From: Microbotryum silenes-acaulis
Taxonomy: Eukaryota; Basidiomycota; Microbotryomycetes; Microbotryales; Microbotryaceae
Assembly (NCBI GenBank): GCA_003665825.1
Contig: QPFY01000009.1
Span: forward strand, 1,116,001-1,180,000
Direction: 5' to 3'
Length of the DNA stretch: 64,000 bases
Positions within the stretch are counted from its first letter, which is position 1. The number at the start of each line of letters is the position of its first letter. Positions 12,701 to 20,912 of the stretch are shown in pieces. The notes below the pieces were generated by a model. That model was not told the origin of the DNA. It worked only from the letters and a program-made list of their open reading frames with translations, and did not search any database. The position numbers were made by a program, and so were the translations under genes.

Positions 12701-13053
12701 CGACAACCTCCCTCCTCGTCCCCGTCTACCGAATCATCACCAACCTCTACACCGCCTCGATCGAATCCTGTGCTGCGACATGGAAAGCCCGCCAACACGT
12801 CTCCGTCATCGAGGAACAGATTCGAGGCGCGATGCTCCATGATGAGGTGTGGGAACAGGTGGGGAGGAAGAGTCATTTGGTCAATGAGGCCGTAAACGAA
12901 TTGGTGTTGTTGAACAAGCTTGAGTGGGTCAAGATGGGCAATGAGAAGACGGGGCAATGCATTGTTGAAGGGGCGAAGAATGCGGTGAGGTTAAAGGGGA
13001 TGAATGGGATGGGTGGAGTGGCGAAGAAGAGCACGGCGGCGCGGAAGAGGTAG
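9790..13053 (+). CDS. STN1: STN1-like telomere-capping OB-fold protein (CST complex)
   Basis: Three exons (9790-11116, 11178-11438, 11510-13053) encode 1043 residues. The first 290 are a low-complexity Ser/Pro region with a run of TCG/TCA serine codons. The OB fold spans about 290-560. Its core FPLKRVVVVGTIVG, then VDDGTGVVACVC reached over intron 1, matches the STN1 pattern (pathway residues HPIKxVxVxGxVVG and DDSTGxIxC). LGTLVRVLARVEK forms a later strand, and EFLKDPNAFITHQLLVHELHEQVY across intron 2 resembles the helix after the OB fold. The last 150 residues (from CPYWKARVTV) look like winged-helix modules. STN1 works with CTC1/CDC13 and TEN1 at telomeres and in fill-in by polymerase alpha. 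The assignment rests on the OB core, and the protein is much longer than the roughly 370-500 residues usual for STN1, so a paralogous OB protein remains possible. Confidence 0.7.
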
Positions 13054-13266
13054 ATAGGAAATGAAGCCTATATGTCAATCTTGTTGTTTGTACTTCTGGA
13101 GCTATGAGTATGTGCTAGTTTCGTGATATGTACTGAATCGTCGTAGGAAGTGTGTGTGAAAGCTTATGAACAAGACTGATTGGTGCGCAACGATTCGGAG
13201 AGCAGAGACATCGCAACACGACAAGTGGGCTGCCCACCGGCGACAAAGAGGAAGGGCTGGCGACGC

Positions 13267-14934
13267 TCAGGCAGCAGTGGGAGTGTCTGTGGCCAAAGAA
13301 CAGCATCAAATTCCGGGAAGATTTATGACCATCACTTTGGTACTCACGTTCCGTCCCACGACTCTGCGTCCACGTCTCAGGCCCCTTCCTATTCGCCGTC
13401 CTCTGGTTGGTAATCCTCCTCTTGAACCACGACCCCGCCGTCTGACCCGGTTCAATCGCCTTCATCGCCGGATTCTCCGCTGCAGCTCGGGCGATCTTGG
13501 GGGACAAGTCGGAGAGGGGGAACAGGGCCGCTTCGAAGGTCGGGCGGATGAAGTAAACGAGCGACCAGCGCGTGTATTTGTCTTGGGGTGGGGGTGGGGG
13601 GATCACGCGATGGATATTGGAGCGGCTAGTGGGGAGGAGGGATTGGAATATGAGCACAATTCAATGGTGTTGATAAACAATGTAAAAGGATCCATCTCAC
13701 AAGATACCGCCAGTGTAGACCGACAAGGTATCACCGACGTTGACGACGGCATGGCCGGCGATGGGCTACATTAACGCAGAGAATGCGAACTCGGCCGTTG
13801 TCAGCTACCGGCGACCCATCGACAATGAAACTTGAGAGTCTCCACTCACTTTGATATGGACCCACTTGCTCGAGCCAGGTGTCAAGACTTGAAGTCCACC
13901 AGTTCCCCGGCCGTGGAGCATCGACACTGCAAGGCAGCAACTCGAGTCAGAGTTGGCGCTCGGGTCGCGCCGACCGAAGAGTAAGATACTCACAGGAGCC
14001 AAAGTCGGTGTGGGCACCTGGGAGCAAACGAGTCGAGACAACATCAGCAACCAAGCTCTTGAATGCGCCAAGTAATTGATTGATACTGACCGATCGCAGC
14101 CGCCGGCTCGTTATTCTCCCCGACCCCTTCAGCACGGTACCCCTCCTCGCCCGGAACGGCCTTCTTGATCACCCTGACCTCACTCCCACTAACCTCCTTA
14201 TCGGTATGAAGCTTATCAAAGGTACCTTCCGGCAGCTCAAGCGAGCTCTCAAGGGCCTTCATCACATCCTTGAGCACGGTATCGGCTTGACGGACGAAGC
14301 TGCGGATGGTCGCCATGTTGTCGACGCAGGTGGAGGGGTACGTGCGCTGGTACACGTCGGGGAAATTGAGCGCGTCATGTTTGTTGATATTCATGAACAT
14401 GACTGGTGGAAATGGGATGCATGAACCGGACCGACGGTTAGCAGCGTGCGCTTTAGCCAATTCTTTGAAGCCGTGTGAACGAAAGACTCCTCATCCTGGG
14501 AAACTGTTCGGGCGCTTCAAGCAGGGGCCCCTATCGAGCTCAAGCGTGGGCTAGTGCAGGAAAAAGCTCGCAGCTGAACGTTGAACGATGGTCTGGCAGG
14601 ACTGACCCGTATCAGTGTTCCCCTTTGCATCGACGTTAGACGCGCCCGCCCGTTTGAAGCCGGCACTCATGCCGAAATCTCCTTGCTCGAACTGGTCGAG
14701 GTAGTCGAGGGGAAGGTCAAAGGTGTCCTCCCCGACGGCGAACATGGGCTCAGGGTCGACGCCGTGATTCTTGAGGTAGAAGAATCCGATCGAGGTGCAC
14801 GCCTTGTACAATTGGTTGATTTCGGCCTGGTCTCGGGAGGCGATCTTGGTGTAGTCGATCACGAGCAATGGGTGCGTCTCGAGGTCTGACGGGAACGGTT
14901 CGATGGGGAAGACCGCGCGAACAGCGGCGGGCAT
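13267..14934 (-). CDS. 2-oxoglutarate/Fe(II)-dependent oxygenase (isopenicillin-N-synthase-like)
   Basis: Exons 14607-14934, 14091-14402, 13994-14017 (only 24 nt), 13850-13926, 13701-13765, then a last block starting at 13625. The N-terminus has the DIOX_N pattern, with LVIDYTKIASRDQAEINQL then ACTSIGFFYLKNHGV. The catalytic core has the iron ligands HTD (in AHTDFGS, on the 24-nt exon) and the distal His in SNIHRVIPP, plus RWS (RxS) binding 2-oxoglutarate. It hydroxylates or desaturates an unknown small molecule, probably in the cytosol. The 3' end is uncertain: the frame runs open to 13115, but a perfect GTGAGT donor after QSRGTE and a CCACAG acceptor would end the protein at 13267. GTE ends are common in this family, so the shorter form is given. 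No biosynthetic cluster surrounds it. Confidence 0.82.
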
Positions 14935-15540
14935 GATGGCGATGCGGTGGGGCGAGGGAGTGGCAGTGCGTTACGCGGGAGGAAGGGCTTGTGTGGCAAC
15001 TGCGAAGCAGGTCAAGTGTAGTTGCAGGAAGAGAACGCCGAGTCAAACCCTGTTCGGTCTCGACTGTAGAACACAGAATTACTAGTAAGTCGACAACGGA
15101 CGGACACCCGGCGTCAACGGTCGAGCCGTCGTGGGGTCAGACCTCGGTGACTTCCAGTGTCATTGTGCCAGCCGGCAAAAACCGAATGCGGGGCTCCGCG
15201 GCGGCGGCCTCGTTTCAGCAGGAGCCGAGCAGGCCGGGCCTCGGCATGGATTGTGCTGCACTACCAATTCCCCGGTCTCGTGACGAGCGGCGCAGTAAGT
15301 CGGCAAGTACTTTTACTCGAGTCCAACGCTTTCCTCTCACCTAGGAGCATTCTACACTGAAACAGTACTCTTTAAGACTAGCTGGAATTTATGACTCAAA
15401 AAAAAAGAGTTCCCGTGACCCACTCTTGAGCCAATCGTCACGTGATCTCTTTGGCTCCTTACAAGCCCCGGCCCTTTTCTCGGGTGCTCATCTCTTGTTT
15501 TATTTTTGCAATTACACAAACCTCCAACCCAAGCCGCAGC
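14935..15540. promoter_or_regulatory. Upstream region of the oxygenase gene, with CCAAT and CACGTG boxes
   Basis: The 606-bp gap lies between the oxygenase start and the VMA21 stop. A CCAAT box (15431-15435) sits 3 bp from a CACGTG E-box (15439-15444) in a GTCACGTGAT context. That they control the oxygenase is inferred from position. No gene is seen. Confidence 0.35.
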
Positions 15541-16151
15541 CTACTTCTTCCTCTCCCTCAAAGCTTTCCCCTCCTTGGATATTCCCTCACTCAAACCCGT
15601 CGTCGTCGCACTCCCGCTCCCTGGTCCAGATCCGGTCTCTACCTCCAACGACGTCATAGGTGCTTGCGGTTCTCCACCGTCTTCCCTAATAGCCATGACG
15701 ACGAACGCACCGAGAATCAAGTTCGCTACCGTTGCTGCCGTCATTCCTGCACCGGCGAGGTTGGCTGAAGCGAGAGAGAGAGAGAGAGAGAGTAGGACGA
15801 AAGATCCAGGACGTCAGTGCGCCGTGGGTTGATTGGACAACCTAGGAGGAGACCGTACTGCCAAAGTAGTAATCCCTCGAGACGTAGTACGATCCGATGG
15901 GGAGGATGACCATGGCCAAGGTGAAGAGGCCCATCTTGATCAACACACCACTATTGACCCGATCGTTCGAAAGAAAGGCAGCGACGATGAACCCGAGCGA
16001 GCGATAAGAGCAGATCCATTAGCAATCAGGCACCACCACTAAAGGAGGATCCTACCTACGTCAATGGTGCTGGAGTGGTGTTTTGATATTCGGCAATCTT
16101 CATGTGTTGTGGCACGGGCGGGATGCCATCGCGAGGACGACCCATCGACAT
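15541..16151 (-). CDS. VMA21: V-ATPase assembly factor VMA21 (ER membrane)
   Basis: Three exons (16060-16151, 15859-15950, 15541-15764) encode 135 residues. Two transmembrane segments are clear: VLIKMGLFTLAMVILPIGSY, then after SRDYYFG the segment AATVANLILGAFVVMAI. The pattern of a first helix, a short luminal loop with an aromatic FG turn, and a second helix rich in A/N/L is that of VMA21. VMA21 chaperones assembly of the V0 sector of the vacuolar proton pump in the ER. The tail is Ser/Gly/Thr-rich and ends in Lys (RERKK), like a di-lysine ER-retrieval signal (KxKxx or KKxx type). Intron 1 carries a TGCTAAT branch-point-like motif and intron 2 a (GA)n microsatellite near 15772-15791. Exon 2 is read in the only frame that restores the membrane segment. 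Confidence 0.85.
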
Positions 16152-16511
16152 GGTGAGAGAGTGTACGGTGGGTGATCGAGTGGGCGGAGGTCGAGCAACG
16201 AAGGGTAGTCTCCAAGCTAGTTGTGCAGATGGCTTATCGATATCTGATGGAGAAGAATGCGAGCAAGCTGGAGCAGCGAATGTCGAAGGAAGCCAAGAAT
16301 CGAAGGCCGCCTGCGCTCCCGCGCGACCGATTGCGCTGGATTGGCTCAGACTGGCTCAGATCTGCTCCGGTCTCGGCGTGAGCCCGCGTCAACTATCTGA
16401 ACCGATATTCACAGGAGGACTGTCATAATGCACTGCGTATTTACTAGTAGCCCGTAGCCGAGGACACGGTATAAGACCTCCGATTCCCCCAATACAATAT
16501 CCCCAGTGCAC
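16152..16511. other. Upstream region of VMA21
   Basis: This 360-bp stretch precedes the outer inverted repeat of the mobile island. It should hold the VMA21 promoter. No motif stands out. Confidence 0.3.
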
Positions 16512-16528
16512 CATCAGCAACTTTACCA
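16512..16528 (+). repeat. Left 17-bp terminal inverted repeat
   Basis: Perfect inverse of 20889-20905. A 17-bp perfect inverted match within 4.4 kb is unlikely by chance. Confidence 0.6.
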
Positions 16529-17290
16529 TTTCCCGGAGCGCGTCTGAATCTGTCTAAATGACTTGACCGCTCACAAACTGCCCGAATCGTTCTGGATCGT
16601 GTCTAGATTCACCACTTCGTCACACTGAAGTGGCTAGAGCTCGCATAGCAGTGAAGCGAAGTTGCCGCAGGCGCAAGACAATCGTTCGGTACGTCCTGCT
16701 AGACCGTGTTCTATGGGTCAAGCGAGCAGGGAGGAGCGCGAGCAACTAGAGCCGGCCGGGATGGAACGTGACTCGAGATTGGGCCAGCCCGAATTTCGAA
16801 AGCGTGCCGGTAATGTACTAGATACGCGAGTTGCAGTCTGCATGTGGGAGGGAGAAAGAAATGTACGCAATACCCTAATAAATTCGGACAACAGAAGAGC
16901 GACACGAGCGATAGATTGACGTGATTCTGTCTATGTTGCATCGTCCTAACGGTTCAAGCACGAACAAAATGCGGCGGCTTGGGCTACTCTCTTAACCTGT
17001 TGACAGTCAATCCCAGTCAGTTTCCGGGACATCGCATCACGCGACCCTGAACGGGCTGCACGCGAGAATTCGCGGCCCAGCTCCGATCCGGACGAGGACT
17101 TGCGCCAAACTGACCACGCTGTCTGGTCTCCTCTCAAGGACGACCTTCGGTGTTGAGCCCCGCCTTCCACATATGGCCCGGCACGGGCCAAGTACCCCAT
17201 CCTCGAGCGCCTTGGCATTGTCAACCAAGGGTTCTCATAGGATCTGATCTGATCTGATCCTGATCCTAGCTGGGCAGGATCAAGATAGGA
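16529..17290. other. Left interior of the mobile island, no gene seen
   Basis: No supported coding sequence. Near 17240-17275 there is a short GATCTGATCTGATC-type microrepeat just before the foldback element. Confidence 0.35.
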
Positions 17291-17514
17291 TACATCAGCA
17301 AAATGGGCACTCGGCGCGCACCGCTTAAAGGCGCTTAAGCCCCGCTTAAGGACGCTTAAGGACGCTTAAGGACGCTTAACAAGACGTCCTTTCCCATCTC
17401 TTTCCCATCTGTTCCCATCAAAGCCCCGCGTCTTGTTAAGCGTCCTTAAGCGTCCTTAAGCGGGGCTTAAGCGCCTTTAAGCGGTGCGCGCCGAGTGCCC
17501 ATTTTGCTGATGTA
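17291..17514. mobile_element. Foldback (long-TIR) element with internal 10-bp repeats
   Basis: Arms 17291-17386 and 17429-17514 are inverted copies that begin TACATCAGCAAAATGGGCAC and run through TTAAG-rich units. The left arm has three GGACGCTTAA units and the right arm two, the only size difference seen. The 42-base loop has three TTCCCATC motifs. The element would fold into a hairpin of about 86 bp. The outer sequence CATCAGCAA is also the start of the 17-bp repeat that bounds the island. No clear target duplication. Confidence 0.75.
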
Positions 17515-17529
17515 GATCATGCCTCGGAG

Positions 17530-17568
<39 letters not shown>

Positions 17569-17575
17569 GGGGGGG
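17530..17575. repeat. A31-G15 homopolymer junction
   Basis: Thirty-one A (17530-17560) pass directly into fifteen G (17561-17575), then a GC-rich tract. It lies between the foldback element and the hAT palindrome. It may be a retro-insertion tail, slippage product or assembly artefact. Confidence 0.6.
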
Positions 17576-17867
17576 CGGGGCGGGGGAGGCGATGTAGCGT
17601 CGTTACTTGGTAGATAGCCCTTTAACTGATACCTGCCGTTCACAAGAGCGCGCTAGGCAGGCTGACTTAGTCTGGAGAACGCGTGAGCAACGCGGGAGGC
17701 TGCCGGCTGCCGGGCGCTGTCTAGTGAGCTATCTTGACTCGTCGTCACGTTGTGGCGCGTCTGGGTCTTCCTCACGCCATCTCATCTCGTCACAACACTG
17801 GCTCGCCGTGCTCTTCCTCACACGACCTGACAACCACCATCCCGGCTTTCACTCGAGCATCATCATC

Positions 17868-19074
17868 ATGGCCGTCCGCCGACCCCAAAACATCCCTTCC
17901 GCTGAGGATGACAACACTCCTACTCACTTCTCTGATGAGAAAGCCGAGTCTGCTTTCCTCAAGAAGCTCAGATACGGCAGCGCCAAGTTCCGTTGGCGCT
18001 CTCGAACTGCTGATGTCGCAAAGGCCTACCTGTTCAAGCGCAACGCGAACCTTTGGCAACATTACGACATCCACATTATCCGCAAGTTCAAGGCACCCGT
18101 CCGAGGCGAACCCGACGACGGCTTCGGCGGTAGCTTGTTCCTCCAGCCCATGTGCAAGACACGTCCGAACCAGCACGTGGTCGCCGGCGCGTACTACGAG
18201 GTTGTGACCAAGGATGGCATCAACAATTGTCTAAGGACGATGGCGAGATGCGCGGCACATTATACCGGGAAAACTGTAAGTTTGGATTTGAATGCGCCTC
18301 ATGAAGTGCGATTCAAAGTGCGTCATCTGACCCGCAACCACCTTTCAGGTGCAACCATCGATCACCTCGTCCTTCTTCAACAAGATCCGCTTCGCCGCTT
18401 GCGTTGTCTTACATGTCGCAACATCCAAGGAGGCGTTCACACACTTCGATCGAGCACGCAACCCGTATTTGACGTTGGCTTTGGCGACCGCCAATGACCA
18501 GGCTTCTCTCAGTAGTAACGACACCGTGGCTCGTCATACGAAGGCCGTTCACGACGCGATGGCCGCGGAGTTTGGAGCGTTCCTCGTCAAGCGCAATCGC
18601 GGACTCCATCTGGTGCTCGATGGCTGGACTTCACCCAACTCGCTCAGCATACTCGGAGTTGTTGTCATCTACGAAGATGGAGGTGTCACACATCGCAGAG
18701 TCCTCAAATTCATCCACTGTACGTCTCGCCATACCGGTCGAGACTTGGCCAGGATTTTGCACAAGTGCTGCGAGGACTACGGAATCTCTCATCTCATCCG
18801 ATCGTTGGTGATGGATAATGCCTCAAACTGCAACACATTGGCGATTGAGTACAAAAAACTCAACACGGACTGGTACGGGCCCAAGATGCGTGTTCGATGC
18901 TTCGCCCACATCATCCAACTGGTCATGGCCGCGCTTTACTCACCTTTCAGCATGACGCCCGCTCGAGTCGGTCAAGAAAAGAGGCCGAGTACCTCCTACG
19001 AGCCCCAAGCTTCTGCTCCGCCAGCTGCGCGATGTTGGTGTTGGAGGGGTCGTCTTCTTCAATCTCGGCAATGA
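17868..19074 (+). pseudogene. hAT transposase, 5' half (left copy), truncated
   Basis: Exon 1 is 17868-18275 and exon 2 begins at 18349 after a GTAAGT...TTTCAG intron. The protein starts MAVRRPQNIPSAEDD; QPSITSSFF opens exon 2, followed by LVLDGWTSPN, HTGRDLARIL, LVMDNASNCNTL and MRVRCFAHIIQLVM, the RNase-H-like core of hAT transposases including the DGW and DNAxN Asp motifs. The Glu-bearing region and the C-terminal hATC dimerisation domain are missing. After PQASA (about 19018) the frame enters inverted sequence and ends at 19074. No active transposase can be made from this copy. BED-type zinc ligands were not clearly seen at the N-terminus. Confidence 0.82.
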
Positions 19075-20245
19075 GATCGCTTGTAGTTGGCGTAGCAGAA
19101 GCTTGGGGCTCGTAGGAGGTACTCGGCCTCTTTTCTTGACCGACTCGAGCGGGCGTCATGCTGAAAGGTGAGTAAAGCGCGGCCATGACCAGTTGGATGA
19201 TGTGGGCGAAGCATCGAACACGCATCTTGGGCCCGTACCAGTCCGTGTTGAGTTTTTTGTACTCAATCGCCAATGTGTTGCAGTTTGAGGCATTATCCAT
19301 CACCAACGATCGGATGAGATGAGAGATTCCGTAGTCCTCGCAGCACTTGTGCAAAATCCTGGCCAAGTCTCGACCGGTATGGCGAGACGTACAGTGGATG
19401 AATTTGAGGACTCTGCGATGTGTGACACCTCCATCTTCGTAGATGACAACAACTCCGAGTATGCTGAGCGAGTTGGGTGAAGTCCAGCCATCGAGCACCA
19501 GATGGAGTCCGCGATTGCGCTTGACGAGGAACGCTCCAAACTCCGCGGCCATCGCGTCGTGAACGGCCTTCGTATGACGAGCCACGGTGTCGTTACTACT
19601 GAGAGAAGCCTGGTCATTGGCGGTCGCCAAAGCCAACGTCAAATACGGGTTGCGTGCTCGATCGAAGTGTGTGAACGCCTCCTTGGATGTTGCGACATGT
19701 AAGACAACGCAAGCGGCGAAGCGGATCTTGTTGAAGAAGGACGAGGTGATCGATGGTTGCACCTGAAAGGTGGTTGCGGGTCAGATGACGCACTTTGAAT
19801 CGCACTTCATGAGGCGCATTCAAATCCAAACTTACAGTTTTCCCGGTATAATGTGCCGCGCATCTCGCCATCGTCCTTAGACAATTGTTGATGCCATCCT
19901 TGGTCACAACCTCGTAGTACGCGCCGGCGACCACGTGCTGGTTCGGACGTGTCTTGCACATGGGCTGGAGGAACAAGCTACCGCCGAAGCCGTCGTCGAG
20001 TTCGCCTCGGACGGGTGCCTTGAACTTGCGGATAATGTGGATGTCGTAATGTTGCCAAAGGTTCGCGTTGCGCTTGAACAGGTAGGCCTTTGCGACATCA
20101 GCAGTTCGAGAGCGCCAACGGAACTTGGCGCTGCCGTATCTGAGCTTCTTGAGGAAAGCAGACTCGGCTTTCTCATCAGAGAAGTGAGTAGGAGTGTTGT
20201 CATCCTCAGCGGAAGGGATGTTTTGGGGTCGGCGGACGGCCATGA
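18947..20245 (-). pseudogene. hAT transposase, 5' half (right copy), truncated
   Basis: Mirror copy of the left one: exon 1 20245-19838, intron, exon 2 from 19764. It carries the same motifs and continues 76 bp further than the left copy, through a Ser/Asp/Glu-rich linker (AEIEEDDPSN) typical of the region before the hATC domain, then breaks at an AAGCTT-containing junction and stops at 18947. The Leu in ELDDGF is the single coding difference from the left copy. Confidence 0.82.
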
Positions 20246-20341
20246 TGATGATGCTCGAGTGAAAGCCGGGATGGTGGTTGTCAGGTCGTGTGAGGAAGAG
20301 CACGGCGAGCCAGTGTTGTGACGAGATGAGATGGCGTGAGG

Positions 20342-20613
20342 AAGACCCAATGCGATGCGTGCTGGGCAAGTTGCTTTACACGGCGGACAAGTTCTCTGCG
20401 GAGGTCTACGGACCAGTCGTCCTCAAGATCATGGGTCACTTCTATGATGGTTCGTATACCTCGATTACAGGTGTGTCACCGCAATGTGTGTGGACTAGCG
20501 TCGCGGCTTGGGTTAGGCACAAAGAGCTTTGTCGATTGACGGAGGCCAGGACTGGTGCGGCTGAGGCGGCCAGTGAGGCCGCCGCTGAAGCGGCTTTGCT
20601 CGGATTTGCCTAA
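20342..20613 (+). other. Orphan reading frame next to the hAT palindrome
   Basis: An open frame, starting inside the palindrome and leaving it near 20351, encodes about 85 residues outside the hAT sequence: MRCVLGKLLYTADKF, then YGPVVLKIMGHFYDGSY, CVWTSVAAWVRH and an Ala/Glu-rich tail ending LLGFA. The composition is protein-like, with a probable folded part and an Ala-rich helix. I do not recognise it. It could be the 3' end of a gene cut by the hAT insertion, or part of the outer transposon. Confidence 0.3.
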
Positions 20614-20888
20614 TTTGTGCTCTTAGAAGAACGTAGAGTCCAACCCCCTTTTCTGCAAATGCAATGTGATCATACCATTGCACATAACCCTACCTGAATA
20701 TGTCAGAATTGTCTGAAATGGCACCGAAACAACGCTGAGCATGGCACTGGGAAGCGCTCTGAACGCCTGAATTTCCAGACAAAATCTAGAGCAATCTAGC
20801 AGCGCACGGCTGAATGCGCTTTACGCGCTTTACGCCCGAGCTGTTCTGAATTGCTCTAGATGGGCTCTGAAAAGCTCTGGAGCGCGTG
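20614..20888. other. Right subterminal region of the mobile island
   Basis: No coding sequence. Several related short motifs recur (GTCTGAAAT, TCTGAA, CTCTAGA/TCTAGAGC, GCGCTTTACGC), in both orientations. Such clusters are typical of transposase-binding subterminal DNA. It also acts as the 3' flank of the adjacent amine-oxidase-like gene. Confidence 0.4.
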
Positions 20889-20905
20889 TGGTAAAGTTGC
20901 TGATG
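20889..20905 (-). repeat. Right 17-bp terminal inverted repeat
   Basis: Perfect inverse of 16512-16528. It ends 7 bases from the stop codon of the amine-oxidase-like gene. Confidence 0.6.
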
Positions 20906-20912
20906 ACCTGAG

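Larger units (their letters stand above)
17762..20351. mobile_element. 2.6-kb near-perfect palindrome of two hAT transposase halves
   Basis: Position x on the left matches the complement of 38113-x on the right. The arms are 17762-19018 and 19095-20351 (1257 bp each), with a 76-bp spacer. From the two translated copies on both strands the only coding difference found is one C/T change (Pro on the left, Leu on the right) in the RGExDDGFGG motif. The spacer (19019-19094) continues the reading frame of the right, leftward copy, so the copies were cut at different points. Flanking sequences of the two arms are unrelated. Confidence 0.85.
16512..20905. mobile_element. Composite 4.4-kb mobile island bounded by 17-bp terminal inverted repeats
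   Basis: The 17-mer CATCAGCAACTTTACCA occurs at 16512-16528 and, perfectly inverted, at 20889-20905. A GGAGCGCG-type box lies just inside both ends, and several TCTAGA/TCTGAA-like motifs lie inside the right end, as in the subterminal regions of DNA transposons. The island contains a foldback hairpin, a poly(A)/poly(G) junction, a hAT palindrome and an orphan reading frame. No 8-bp target duplication is evident; the flanks share only AC. The whole may be one non-autonomous element with later nested insertions, or several elements that share end sequences. Confidence 0.55.

Noticed and set aside
16512..20905. Reading the island as one autonomous hAT element
   Set aside because: Both transposase copies lack the C-terminal domain and point towards each other, so no complete gene is present.
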